Shown in pieces: positions 7,332 to 15,839 of a stretch of 62,806 nt of DNA. The DNA is taken from positions 1 through 62,806 of IMG/VR virus record IMGVR_UViG_3300028840_002499; one strand, written 5' to 3'. This stretch comes from a virus. Made by a program: the position numbers and the translations under genes. The notes under the pieces are model-generated. The model was not told the DNA's origin. It searched no databases and saw only the letters and a program-made list of their open reading frames with translations. Numbering within the stretch: position 1 is the first letter of the stretch; each line of letters begins with the position of its first letter.

Positions 7332-9097
7332 TAGATTGTTCCAAGTTCTTCTGCAAATTGACCAGTCAACATGAGTTCTACAACTTCCTCAACGTTACCA
7401 TCTTTGAATTTCTCTTTTGCATCTCTCAGTAGCAACTGTTGATTTTTGGTCAAGTTGGCTAAGTCACTTTCCTGAATTTCAAAAGCATCTTTACTAGCAA
7501 TCTCACTACTTGTCTGCAGTCCAAGTGCTTGCAGCATGATCAACCAGAGTTCACGAAGGATCAGTTTACCTGTTTTCTCTGGGATAATTCCACTCTCCAA
7601 GTAAGGTTCCAGCATATCCCGAGTGGCCTGTGAAAGAGACTTGACAACATCAGGAAAGTCCACCAGTGAGAGAGTATCGATACTCACATTTGCACCATAG
7701 TCGGCCTGGTCACCTTCGGTCACGAAACTCTCGCCACCGTACTCTTCGGCAAACTGCAAAACGATAGTTACAATACGTTGAAACTGTGCAGTCCAGAAAG
7801 TCTGATACCTTGACCACTGCATAGCCAGTGTTTTATCCATCGCAAGAGCAGTTGCCCATCTCTGAGTGTCCATCCCTGCAGTTTGTGGAAACAGACCACC
7901 ACCAAGTAATGCTATCCATGAAAACATCTCACCATCTGTTTTAGCATCACTAGCACCGGTTGTCATTGGTTTCTCAGTGGTAGTGATTGCAGTGTTATCA
8001 AGTTCAACACTTCCAGCAGGAGCAGCAGGGTTTCTCTCCGAATATCCACCACTGGCAAGAGTTGACGCAAGTGTACTTTTCACATCAGCAATAGCACGAC
8101 TACCCCCCACTATTTTCTTGTTCCTTGTGTACATTGCTTTACTAGCTGCAACTGTCAAACGATCTTCGAGGAATCTCTTGTGAGATTTTATGTACGGGCT
8201 TGCGGATGTCAGAATAGGCCACCCCCACAATGATTTCCTTTCCTTGCGGTTATGCGCAATGTGCATCACTACAACATCAGTGCCTAGTTCTTCTTTGAGA
8301 TCGTTTATGAGTTCTGTATCCCCAACTTCGACATCAGCCCTCTCAGCATCTTCTGGCAGGATGTCACCAACAGCATCCAATCGACCTGATAATTTAGCTT
8401 TGTAATCTGGATAGTAGATTGTTCGAGTAGAGTCACCACTCTTGAACACCCTTTTGTAGAACAACTTTTCAGTACTTCGCATGGGGTTTGTGATAATCTC
8501 GACAATTTCATCACATGGTATTTCATCAACAGTCACCATCCCATCAGCTTTTGATGCAAAGAATACCAAAAAAGTGTTTCCATCTTGCAGGGTAAATTGA
8601 CTAAGATACTGCAAGTTGTCATCAGCGAGAACATCGGAGTTTCGTTCTGCATTCCAGAACTCATCAAACACAACTTTTGCATCATCGTTATTCGGAGTGA
8701 TCCTAACGCTATCACCCATACCATAATTAGTCCACACAGCCAGTATCCAAGTTGCTAATGGAGAGTAAGTAGCGAGGTATCTTGAATCCCGAATAGCCCT
8801 ATCCCGAACCTGATCATAGTCAGTGTACAAGTTCATTCCCAACCCACCAATAGCATCCCATTGGCGTAGGTTGATAAGTTCATCTACAAACTGACTGTCA
8901 TACTCTCCAAGTCTAGCAACAAGTTCTTCTGGCTGTATTGGCATTGCCCCCTCGTACATAGCATCTTCAACTAAAAACTGAACTGCTCCCTGTATTCTCG
9001 CAAGTTCAGCTTGAAAATTCTCTTCGAGTTCTTTGCGTTCAGATTGAAACTCTTCTCTTAGCGCAGTCTTTCCTGTTAGATTATCGAAAATCGACAT
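7331..9097 (-). CDS. Portal protein
   Basis: The 588-residue protein follows the terminase genes and precedes the minor head gene, the usual position of the portal. It has a long mixed alpha/beta core and a helical C-terminus (QATRDMLEPYLESGIIPEKT) as in SPP1/HK97-type portals, and lacks membrane segments. Length fits large portals. It would form the dodecameric vertex through which DNA is packaged. The call rests on gene order, size and style. Confidence 0.75.
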   Translation of the reverse strand: MSIFDNLTGKTALREEFQSERKELEENFQAELARIQGAVQFLVEDAMYEGAMPIQPEELVARLGEYDSQFVDELINLRQWDAIGGLGMNLYTDYDQVRDRAIRDSRYLATYSPLATWILAVWTNYGMGDSVRITPNNDDAKVVFDEFWNAERNSDVLADDNLQYLSQFTLQDGNTFLVFFASKADGMVTVDEIPCDEIVEIITNPMRSTEKLFYKRVFKSGDSTRTIYYPDYKAKLSGRLDAVGDILPEDAERADVEVGDTELINDLKEELGTDVVVMHIAHNRKERKSLWGWPILTSASPYIKSHKRFLEDRLTVAASKAMYTRNKKIVGGSRAIADVKSTLASTLASGGYSERNPAAPAGSVELDNTAITTTEKPMTTGASDAKTDGEMFSWIALLGGGLFPQTAGMDTQRWATALAMDKTLAMQWSRYQTFWTAQFQRIVTIVLQFAEEYGGESFVTEGDQADYGANVSIDTLSLVDFPDVVKSLSQATRDMLEPYLESGIIPEKTGKLILRELWLIMLQALGLQTSSEIASKDAFEIQESDLANLTKNQQLLLRDAKEKFKDGNVEEVVELMLTGQFAEELGTI

Positions 9098-9135
9098 ACG
9101 TCACTTCTCCTTGCTCCCAATGCAAGTTTGATTAA

Positions 9136-9393
9136 TCACTCTTCTTTTTCATCGCCTTTACTCTCGTACACATCCAGTGATTGAAAGTGCATCACAAACA
9201 CGAGCCCAAAATAATCGGCAATCTTCATCAGATCATCCACCGTAATGAAATTGTAGTTATTCTGCATCACTGCAGTGTACAAACTATCACCCAACAACTC
9301 CATAAAATCATCGTCCGTAGCACCAAACTTTTGCTTGAGTGCTTTTATCGATGCTGCAATTCCAACTTTATCATCTAGTTCTAGGTCTGACAT
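9136..9393 (-). CDS. Small helical protein, possible HTH
   Basis: This 85-residue protein has helices around VDDLMKIADYFGLVFVMHFQ that resemble a Cro/C1-type helix-turn-helix, though the match is weak. It overlaps the previous gene by 13 bases and lies before the portal gene. Its role may be regulatory or packaging-related; I cannot tell which. Confidence 0.5.
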   Translation of the reverse strand: MSDLELDDKVGIAASIKALKQKFGATDDDFMELLGDSLYTAVMQNNYNFITVDDLMKIADYFGLVFVMHFQSLDVYESKGDEKEE

Positions 9394-9734
9394 AGTTCAT
9401 CCGTCCTAACCCTCACTGGAACACCAGGAGCAAACACAGAATCAGGTTCAACCCTGATACCATCTGTAAGTGTATTTCTGTGAGGAGAACACATGGCCCA
9501 CGAGCCATAATACTCACGCATAAAGTCACCATCCGATAACGCCATTCGCTCTGTAGCAAGAGAAAGTAAACTCTCTCTAACAGCAACACCCCCCACCCCC
9601 ATAGCATGTGCTGCTAAATTTGCAAGAGTTGACTGAACACGATTCCCCAGCTTCTCTCTCACTTCATCCGAAACTTCAACAGGTACAATCATGCACCTGC
9701 ATCTCAATTCAACACTGTAACCCTTCTCACTCAT
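9381..9734 (-). CDS. Late-operon protein of unknown function
   Basis: The 117-residue protein begins MSEKGYSVELRCRCMIVPV. The ATG at 9734 is chosen because it forms an ATGA overlap with the stop of the preceding zinc-ribbon gene. No motif was recognised. Confidence 0.55.
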   Translation of the reverse strand: MSEKGYSVELRCRCMIVPVEVSDEVREKLGNRVQSTLANLAAHAMGVGGVAVRESLLSLATERMALSDGDFMREYYGSWAMCSPHRNTLTDGIRVEPDSVFAPGVPVRVRTDELCQT

Positions 9735-10006
9735 TCTATCGGCCCTCCACAATAGCTACACGCAGTTTTCCTTGCTCCCCACTGATTGCACCACTGGCAC
9801 GTAACCAACACATCACCACAAAAAAGATCAGCCACGTTTTCGCTGTCGAATACTTTTCTGTCAACGCTGGATGGAACTTGCAACTCAAGTTCAACAGTTG
9901 AAAACTCATTCCTAGGTTCCTCTAGGCGATTGTCCGCTCCAACAAGGACACTTGCCCCTGCATCCACCATCTCGGTCACACTTGTTACAATTACCCTGTT
10001 ATCCAT
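9731..10006 (-). CDS. Small protein with C-terminal zinc ribbon
   Basis: The 91-residue product ends with CQWCNQWGARKTACSYC, a two-CxxC zinc ribbon. ATG at 10006 has GGAGGT 8 bases upstream. It overlaps the next gene by 4 bases. The function is unknown; it lies between the terminase and portal genes. Confidence 0.6.
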   Translation of the reverse strand: MDNRVIVTSVTEMVDAGASVLVGADNRLEEPRNEFSTVELELQVPSSVDRKVFDSENVADLFCGDVLVTCQWCNQWGARKTACSYCGGPIE

Positions 10007-10027
10007 TCTCAAATACCTCCGATTTCA

Positions 10028-10156
10028 CTACACGCAACACCGTACAACTCCAACACAGCCTAAAACACTTTTGATTTTTTCTGGCTGCAGTGTTAATGGG
10101 GACTTTTCTATATATAGCACATCGTTTCCTTTTGAAAAAGTTAGTGGGACTGGCAT
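10028..10156 (-). CDS. Very small protein after large terminase
   Basis: A 42-residue reading frame beginning MPVPLTFSKGND fills the only sizeable gap in this part of the operon. Its ATG lies 5 bases after the large terminase stop, but the ribosome site is weak. Coding status is plausible, not certain; no function is recognised. Confidence 0.4.
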   Translation of the reverse strand: MPVPLTFSKGNDVLYIEKSPLTLQPEKIKSVLGCVGVVRCCV

Positions 10157-10161
10157 TGTGC

Positions 10162-11652
10162 CTAGTGGATGCTGATACGATTATACACCACCTCTTGAAC
10201 ATCATCACCAGTAGTGAGCCAACCAATGAGATAGCGGAGTGCATCGGGCAAGTGCCATATATCCTTGTCCTCGATCTTGTCGGTGAGATTACCATGCCGA
10301 TCTTCTAATCTCTTCATCACACCCAGGTCAGCGATGAGCCGAGGGCAAGAGTCATGGATGACCATCGACTCTTCTTTGAACAGTGCGTATACCTTTCTGA
10401 TCTGTGACCATACATCACTAACAGGGCAAGCACCCATCGGGAGGCCAGCACCAGTCCAGTCAACCCTTGCTTGTCTCTCACTTGGGCCACCACCAATGAC
10501 CCGAAGGATTTCCCCATCCTCAGCGCAAGCACGAAGGATTTCTACAACATGACCACGAGTGGTGCGACCGAAGGGCTGTTCATACTCACGGTACACATGC
10601 AATCGCTCTGTATCAGGATCAAAGGCAACCCATATAGCTGCGGTCATCTGTCCGATTGGATCAACACCAATAAGACCCTTGGGCCATTCCTTGGGGATGG
10701 GATGGGATGGGATAACATGAGTGGTACTGTCGAATACATCATAGATGAGGGAGCGAAGTTTGGCAGTGATGCCCCTGTAGAACATATCAAACTCATCAGC
10801 GGCTAGTTTACTCCTAGCATCCTCGAACTCTTCGATTGAGAACATGGGGTTGAGTACTGAATCGTATTGAACTAGGGTGACACTCTGATCCTCATTCTCA
10901 GTATGGGTCAATTCGGCGTGACCAACAGTATGCTTGTGAACCTTGCCGCCTTTCCTAGCAGGGTCAATGATCTGAGACTTCACCCACCCCAGATTGTAGA
11001 GAGTGGTGGTTAGGAGTTGACGGCCCCTGAACAGGGACAAGCGGCGAATGATAGCTTGGTATGCCTTGAGGGTGAATTCGTCTTGACCAGCCTCGTCCAA
11101 CCATGCAGCACGAGCAGTTGCAGATTCCAACCCGCCCATAGCACTAGCGGAGCGGAGAATGATCCTGCCCCACATTTTGTCTGTTGACTTGCTTGCCCAG
11201 AACTCGCCAGTTTCAGGATCGCATAGCTCAATGATCTTGTCACCTAACCAATAGCGACCACGGCCCAAGATGTTCTCAAAAACTCGTAACATCTCTGGCA
11301 GCATTTTCAGCTTGAACAAGTCGTATGATGAAGTGACGGCAATGTAGTCGTTTCCTCCATCTGGAGATGCAGTTCTGTCAATTTCGGAGTTCAACCACCA
11401 CGGCCCCCAGGATGTCTTACCAGATTGAGTTCCAGCGATTAGTGCAATGATGCGACTGGTGCTGTCGTACCCAATATTCTGCGCCAAGTGAAACGGTACA
11501 GGATCACCATCAAGCCCGATCAAGTGACGTTCAGGCCACTGTTTGACCTTAGCCTTCATCCTGGTCTTGTTCGCAGTGGCAGTCCGGTACTTGCTGACGG
11601 CCCTCCGATAGCGTGCCCCATCAAGTGTACTCAAATCAGGTTGCTGAGTCAT
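10162..11652 (-). CDS. terL: Terminase large subunit
   Basis: The 496-residue protein has a Walker A motif GTQSGKT (about residues 74-80), a Walker B-like WLDEAG (about 184-189) and a C-terminal RNase H-like nuclease part beginning near GVDPIGQMTAAIW and ending with HLPDALRYLIGWL. This is the ATPase-nuclease that translocates and cuts DNA at the portal. It follows and overlaps the small terminase gene. Its type of packaging (headful or cos) cannot be deduced from this sequence alone. Confidence 0.9.
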   Translation of the reverse strand: MTQQPDLSTLDGARYRRAVSKYRTATANKTRMKAKVKQWPERHLIGLDGDPVPFHLAQNIGYDSTSRIIALIAGTQSGKTSWGPWWLNSEIDRTASPDGGNDYIAVTSSYDLFKLKMLPEMLRVFENILGRGRYWLGDKIIELCDPETGEFWASKSTDKMWGRIILRSASAMGGLESATARAAWLDEAGQDEFTLKAYQAIIRRLSLFRGRQLLTTTLYNLGWVKSQIIDPARKGGKVHKHTVGHAELTHTENEDQSVTLVQYDSVLNPMFSIEEFEDARSKLAADEFDMFYRGITAKLRSLIYDVFDSTTHVIPSHPIPKEWPKGLIGVDPIGQMTAAIWVAFDPDTERLHVYREYEQPFGRTTRGHVVEILRACAEDGEILRVIGGGPSERQARVDWTGAGLPMGACPVSDVWSQIRKVYALFKEESMVIHDSCPRLIADLGVMKRLEDRHGNLTDKIEDKDIWHLPDALRYLIGWLTTGDDVQEVVYNRISIH

Positions 11653-12220
11653 CGCCCACCCACACCCCAGCTCTCTCGATTAGTTCAATAGCAACACCCT
11701 CGCCGAAGTCATTACGTACATTGTCGGGCGTGATTGCACCAGTACGAAGCAGGTCGATGATCTCGTCCTTCCAGGAGAACACCACTTCTTGTGGCGAGTC
11801 CAGCCCAAGTATCTCACACCGTTTGTCAATACACCACTGTATGCCAGCCAAGAACCTGGGGTCACCAGCAAGTTTGTCCTTGGTGATAGTCTTTTCCAAC
11901 TTCTCAGCACTCCCTTTTGCTGGCCCACTCAGTTTGCTGGTTTCCCGCACACTCTCGCCCACTGACCTGCTCCAGGCCTCCCAGTACTCTAGCTCCAGTG
12001 CATCGATCTTGCCCAGTTCCATTGCCTTCGCAGTGTTGATGTCCACGAGTGCACTAGCCATCCACTGATCACGAAGTTCAGCCAAGTCACGACTCACAGT
12101 TGACTGTGAACACCCGATTTCACTCGCTATTTCCATCTGTTCAAGCCCCTGCATGTACAGCCGACTCACCTCACGGCGGCGCAGCTTCATGTCAGCGATT
12201 TGGTCCCGATTTAGTGCCAT
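11636..12220 (-). CDS. terS: Terminase small subunit
   Basis: The 194-residue protein has an N-terminal helix-turn-helix (YMQGLEQMEIASEIGCSQST and following) and a helical middle region, as expected of a DNA-recognising small terminase. It overlaps the large terminase gene by 17 bases and is the first gene after the promoter at 12288-12317. It should bind the packaging site and regulate the motor. Confidence 0.8.
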   Translation of the reverse strand: MALNRDQIADMKLRRREVSRLYMQGLEQMEIASEIGCSQSTVSRDLAELRDQWMASALVDINTAKAMELGKIDALELEYWEAWSRSVGESVRETSKLSGPAKGSAEKLEKTITKDKLAGDPRFLAGIQWCIDKRCEILGLDSPQEVVFSWKDEIIDLLRTGAITPDNVRNDFGEGVAIELIERAGVWVGDDSAT

Positions 12221-12287
12221 ATTTTTACCTAAGAGTTGTATATAGTTGTATGGTGTGGTACAGTGCGTTGTTAAACTAGTTAATAGT

Positions 12288-12317
12288 GTTGTAGCATAGG
12301 TGTGGTGGGAGTGTCAA
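12288..12317 (-). promoter_or_regulatory. Minus-strand late promoter before terminase
   Basis: On the minus strand TTGACA (12317-12312) is followed after 18 bases by TACAAC (12293-12288), with TATGC just before the -10. The same 18-base spacing and TGC are found at the capsid-operon promoter, so these may be coordinated late promoters. Confidence 0.55.
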
Positions 12318-12343
12318 GAGTGGGAGGGGGTGTTTGGGGAGTT

Positions 12344-12372
12344 TTGACGAATTTAATCCTATATGATATAAT
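12344..12372 (+). promoter_or_regulatory. Plus-strand promoter for MgsA-like gene
   Basis: TTGACG (12344-12349), a 17-base spacer and TATAAT (12367-12372). It faces away from the terminase promoter and drives the gene at 12443. Confidence 0.7.
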
Positions 12373-12442
12373 CTAGGTTAGATTATGATGAATACGAGAA
12401 GTGTGATTTTAGCGTGATTTTTAGTACTTTAGGAGAGTTAAT

Positions 12443-12991
12443 ATGAGTTATAAATTTGTAACGAAGAGAGGATATGCACTGTTGGATGTGAGTAGTGCAT
12501 TGCAGAAGAGTATTCGAAGAGGGGATGCAAAGATGGCGGGATATATGGCGATTGAGTTGTTTGAGAGTGGGTATGCGGCGTATGCTTGGAGGCGGTTGTT
12601 GACCATTAGTGCGGAGGATTGTTGGGGGGTGATAACGCATGAGGTGGAGGCGTTGTATCGGAGTTGGATGGTGATACATAAGAAAAAGAAGGGTGCGGGG
12701 AGAGTGTTTCTGGCAAAGGCAACTATTTTGTTGGCGCAGTGCAAGAAATCCAGGGATGCTGATCATCTTACGAATTTAGTCTATGATCCTGATGGGATGG
12801 ATGAGGAAGTGCAAGTGGCGTTGGATCAACCGAATTTGCCTAAGTTGGAAATTCCAGAGTACGCTTATGATGTGCATACAAAGAGAGGGAGAATTTTAGG
12901 GAAAACAAAAAAGGATTTCATGGTTGACGAGCAAGATGCCTTGAAACCCTTTCAGCCTGGGTTGTTTGATGATCTAGTGGAAAGAGATTAG
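12443..12991 (+). CDS. MgsA/RarA C-terminal-domain-like protein
   Basis: The 182-residue protein lacks an ATPase domain but its first 80 residues (QKSIRRGDAKMAGYMAIELF, then RRLLTISAEDCWG) resemble the C-terminal tetramerisation region of MgsA/RarA AAA+ proteins, in which helices with GDAA and SEDIG-like patterns occur. Stand-alone versions are found in phages. It could modulate the host clamp-loader-like MgsA. GGAG stands 7 bases before the ATG. It is the only plus-strand gene between late minus-strand genes and overlaps the glycosyltransferase-like gene by 4 bases at the tail. Confidence 0.6.
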   Translation: MSYKFVTKRGYALLDVSSALQKSIRRGDAKMAGYMAIELFESGYAAYAWRRLLTISAEDCWGVITHEVEALYRSWMVIHKKKKGAGRVFLAKATILLAQCKKSRDADHLTNLVYDPDGMDEEVQVALDQPNLPKLEIPEYAYDVHTKRGRILGKTKKDFMVDEQDALKPFQPGLFDDLVERD

Positions 12992-13719
12992 TCCAGTTTT
13001 ATTTTCAAAGTTCTCTCGATATTCAAAGTCAGTCGAATAGAGTTCCTCTTAGTTACTACAATATTCAGGTACTTACCCCATTTTCGGAGTAGGCACTTGA
13101 TTTCGTCTTTGTCAGTAATCTTACTTCGGAACTCACTGTTGCCACCCTTCATGCTAAACAGATTGGCAATGAGTGAGTACCTGCTGTCAACGAATATGAT
13201 CCTGTCGTGTAGTATAGATTCAATGCAATAGTCTATATCTGCCCTAAGTTTGTTGTCTGAGTATCGATAGTCCCTACGACCGACAAACCCGATAGCGCCA
13301 CCCAACCAGGAACAGAGAGTGAATGGTTTAGTGGGAACATACTTTCTGTTATCAGCCATTGGATTGAAACCGAATACATGTAACCCCAAATCATAGGCAC
13401 AGTTAGCAGTGTTGGCAATGATATTCATGATTTCATGAGGATCAGTGATGTGGTATCCAGAAATCCCCATATTGCACCATAAGTCTTTTATGTCATCATC
13501 CGAAATGAACAAAACATCATCAGAATAGTTGTCTAATATCCATTGACGAACAGGCCCAACACCAGTAACACTGTCAGGGTGAGTAGTAACATTCTCACAT
13601 CCAACTTTCAAGTAAGCGTCGTACTCAGACTCGGCAACACACATGTCGGAGTTCACATAAAGACCTTGAGTTTTCTTGGCAGCATCAGGTCTGTTCTTTG
13701 ACATTATGACCACTTTCAT
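12988..13719 (-). CDS. GT-A-type glycosyltransferase-like protein
   Basis: The 243-residue protein contains VLFISDDDIKDLW, a DDD metal-binding pattern after a hydrophobic strand, and TLCSWLGGAIGFVGRRDYRY, as in GT-A enzymes of the TET/JBP-associated glycosyltransferase type found in phages. Its start overlaps the ParB-like gene, a known pairing in phage DNA-modification operons. It may glycosylate a modified base, but no enzyme that makes a hydroxylated base is visible here, so the substrate is unknown. Confidence 0.55.
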   Translation of the reverse strand: MKVVIMSKNRPDAAKKTQGLYVNSDMCVAESEYDAYLKVGCENVTTHPDSVTGVGPVRQWILDNYSDDVLFISDDDIKDLWCNMGISGYHITDPHEIMNIIANTANCAYDLGLHVFGFNPMADNRKYVPTKPFTLCSWLGGAIGFVGRRDYRYSDNKLRADIDYCIESILHDRIIFVDSRYSLIANLFSMKGGNSEFRSKITDKDEIKCLLRKWGKYLNIVVTKRNSIRLTLNIERTLKIKLD

Positions 13720-14402
13720 TGATCGTCACCCTCTAGTAGTTCAGTCACACGTTCACCGAAGATCGCACGACCTATGCCAACCTTTTCAACCTTGTCACTC
13801 AGGGTGACTTTAGCTTTACCAATGTCGAGTAGTTCTATAATTCTCAACCAGTCCAAACGATTTCTGAATACCAGAACAAGATAGTCATACGACTCGTAAG
13901 GCTGCAGTTCCATCTCTGGGATTTCAATTTCTGTTTTTTCCTCTAGTATTTCATCGATGTCAGTGAATTCAGTACTAGATTCCTTGAACCCTTGGTCGAT
14001 TAGTTCCTGAGACTCAAACCCCCATCCGACAAGTTCATCGTACTCGTAAAGTTTTTTCATGTCATCCCAATTCCAGTCACCCATAGCGGAATTGTGCTTC
14101 ATGACAATGTACTTTTTTCTCTCTTCTTTAGTCAATTTGCGATTGGAGACTCTCACTTCGATTTCTATGTCAGCACCGAATTCATCCATTCGTAGCATCA
14201 CTTCGTCACGCTGATGACCGTCAACGATAGTGTTATCCGGCTCGATCTCATAAAGCTGCGAGTATCCAAAGTCGATGATAGACTGTTTCAGTCTTTTGGC
14301 TTGATCCTTGCTAAGATGTCTGGGGTTTTCATCCCATTTTATCAAGTCACCAAGTCTACGTTTTTCAGTTTTCCATTCGAGGGGAGGAAGATTTTCAGTC
14401 AT
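13716..14402 (-). CDS. ParB-like nuclease-domain protein
   Basis: The 228-residue protein has ParB/Srx-type motifs: GDLIKWDENPRHLSK, SIIDFGYSQ and the NTIVDGHQRDEV segment with the conserved GHQR. Phage proteins of this type often act in DNA modification or restriction rather than partition. The start at 14402 is preferred because the -10 element of its promoter covers the alternative ATG at 14411; this would make the mRNA nearly leaderless. It overlaps the glycosyltransferase-like gene by 4 bases. Confidence 0.7.
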   Translation of the reverse strand: MTENLPPLEWKTEKRRLGDLIKWDENPRHLSKDQAKRLKQSIIDFGYSQLYEIEPDNTIVDGHQRDEVMLRMDEFGADIEIEVRVSNRKLTKEERKKYIVMKHNSAMGDWNWDDMKKLYEYDELVGWGFESQELIDQGFKESSTEFTDIDEILEEKTEIEIPEMELQPYESYDYLVLVFRNRLDWLRIIELLDIGKAKVTLSDKVEKVGIGRAIFGERVTELLEGDDQ

Positions 14403-14409
14403 ACTGTAC

Positions 14410-14439
14410 ATTATAGCATAAAATTAGTACTTGACATAA
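14410..14439 (-). promoter_or_regulatory. Minus-strand promoter for ParB/glycosyltransferase pair
   Basis: On the minus strand an extended -10 TATGC-TATAAT ends at 14410; the -35 is weak (TTATGT at 18-base spacing). The start site would be within a few bases of the ATG at 14402, and no ribosome-binding site is seen. Confidence 0.5.
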
Positions 14440-14475
14440 ACCTATACTATTTGATATAATATTTATATCAGATAA
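14431..14475 (+). promoter_or_regulatory. Early promoter with operator-like motif
   Basis: TTGACA (14431-14436), 18-base spacer, TATAAT (14455-14460), then TATCAGATAA (14466-14475). The last motif recurs just after several early promoters of this genome and is probably a protein-binding site. Confidence 0.75.
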
Positions 14476-14500
14476 TCACTTTTTGAAATCGGAGAAAATT

Positions 14501-15163
14501 ATGAACTACAAAGATTTACCCAAGAATGAACAACCCATCAACCGAGTTTGTGAATTAGGTGCAACTGCAGTTACCATTTCGGAGTTGTTTTCGGTCGTTC
14601 TCAAGAAACACGATAGAGACATCACCGACCAGTTAGCAGAGTTGTATCACAAGCGAGGTTCGTTAGCAAATATCACTGATAAAGACCTGACAGACATCAA
14701 AGGCATTAGTACAGCCAATGTTGCTACAGTTCGAGCCATCATTGAATTCGGTCGAAGAGAAACAGTTGAAAAGGAACCTCGCCCGAAAATTAGTTCTCCC
14801 GCCGATGCAGCCAATTTAGTAATGTACGAGATGGGTTCACTACAACGGGAAGAATTGTGGGTAATGATCCTGAATACCAGAAATGAAGTTCTGGAAATCG
14901 ACAAGGTTTACAAGGGATGTGTGAATGCTTGCACTGTCAGAGTTGGTGAATTATTCAAAAAAGCTATTGAGTTGAATGCTCCGGCAATGATCGTCCTACA
15001 TAATCACCCATCAGGTGATCCAACACCCTCCCCAGACGATGTTGGCATAACACGAGCCATTGTTGAATCTGGCAATTTGCTGGACATCCAAATACTAGAC
15101 CACTTAGTTGTCGGACAGGGACGGTTCGTGAGCATGAAGGAACGAAGATTGGGATTTAACTAG
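14501..15163 (+). CDS. radC: RadC family JAB-domain protein
   Basis: The 220-residue protein has an N-terminal helix-hairpin-helix-like region (TDIKGISTANVATVRAIIEF) and a C-terminal JAB/MPN domain with the metal motif VLHNHPSGDPTPSPDD. This is the RadC layout, found in many phages and plasmids; the cellular role is uncertain (once linked to repair). ATG at 14501 has GGAG 7 bases upstream. It is the first gene of the plus-strand early region. Confidence 0.9.
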   Translation: MNYKDLPKNEQPINRVCELGATAVTISELFSVVLKKHDRDITDQLAELYHKRGSLANITDKDLTDIKGISTANVATVRAIIEFGRRETVEKEPRPKISSPADAANLVMYEMGSLQREELWVMILNTRNEVLEIDKVYKGCVNACTVRVGELFKKAIELNAPAMIVLHNHPSGDPTPSPDDVGITRAIVESGNLLDIQILDHLVVGQGRFVSMKERRLGFN

Positions 15164-15199
15164 TTTTTAATTTAGTTCGATTTTAGTCCAAATTAGTAC

Positions 15200-15228
15200 T
15201 TGACAAAACCTATACCATTTGATATAAT
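15200..15228 (+). promoter_or_regulatory. Early promoter
   Basis: TTGACA (15200-15205), 17-base spacer, TATAAT (15223-15228). The flanking sequence AATTAGTACTTGACA and CCATTTGATATAATAT closely resembles the promoter at 14431. Confidence 0.7.
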
Positions 15229-15259
15229 ATTATTAAATCGAGATCAAATGGAGAAAAAA

Positions 15260-15463
15260 ATGACCTACCATCAAATTATTGACCAACTTTCACAAGAAAT
15301 TGATTACAGTCTGCACTCATACAGTGCATACGATTTTGCAAGTGCCTTGGCACACGATCTACAATTTTATGGATTTTCCAAGGCTGGGTCAATCGGGATT
15401 TTATCGGATTTCTGCAGTGTTTCAAAAGATGACATTTTAGAAATCGTTTCACGAGTATTCTAA
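15260..15463 (+). CDS. Small early protein of unknown function
   Basis: A 67-residue protein beginning MTYHQIIDQLSQEID. ATG at 15260 is preferred as GGAG lies 8 bases upstream. It has its own promoter. No motif was recognised. Confidence 0.6.
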   Translation: MTYHQIIDQLSQEIDYSLHSYSAYDFASALAHDLQFYGFSKAGSIGILSDFCSVSKDDILEIVSRVF

Positions 15464-15486
15464 TTAGTTACTTAAAGGAGTATGAA

Positions 15487-15735
15487 ATGCAAAAGGCAAA
15501 TGAGTTAGAAATTGGAATGAAGTTGATTTGCGGTAGAGTAAAGTACTTGGTAATGGAAGTGGAACTGGACACTGATACAGTTGTACTCAGGAATGAGAAC
15601 ACCAAAGCGGCCCATGACCACACTTTTCAATCACTAGATGAGATGTTCAACAGTGGGTTGGCATATGTAGAAAAACCATTCACCCAAAGCGACATTGACA
15701 ACGATGTAGCAAGTATTCTCGGAGGAATGTTCTAA
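15487..15735 (+). CDS. Small early protein of unknown function
   Basis: The 82-residue protein (beginning MQKANELEIGMKLICGRVKY) follows the previous gene by 23 bases with AAAGGAG upstream. The first half looks like a small beta-barrel. It is not recognised. Confidence 0.6.
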   Translation: MQKANELEIGMKLICGRVKYLVMEVELDTDTVVLRNENTKAAHDHTFQSLDEMFNSGLAYVEKPFTQSDIDNDVASILGGMF

Positions 15736-15767
15736 TGTCCCAAAAGTTGAACAAAAGTTGATAACAC

Positions 15768-15819
15768 GATTATACTATCTGGAACAGTCTATACAAAACT
15801 AATACCAGATAGTATAATC
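15768..15819. promoter_or_regulatory. Perfect 15-bp inverted repeat, probable operator
   Basis: GATTATACTATCTGG (15768-15782) and its exact reverse complement (15805-15819) are 22 bases apart. Each arm includes a -10-like TATAAT or its complement, so each could hold a promoter element facing opposite ways. It lies just before a helix-turn-helix gene and is a good candidate for its autoregulatory site. Confidence 0.7.
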
Positions 15820-15839
15820 AGTTTAAAAGGAGTTCATCT

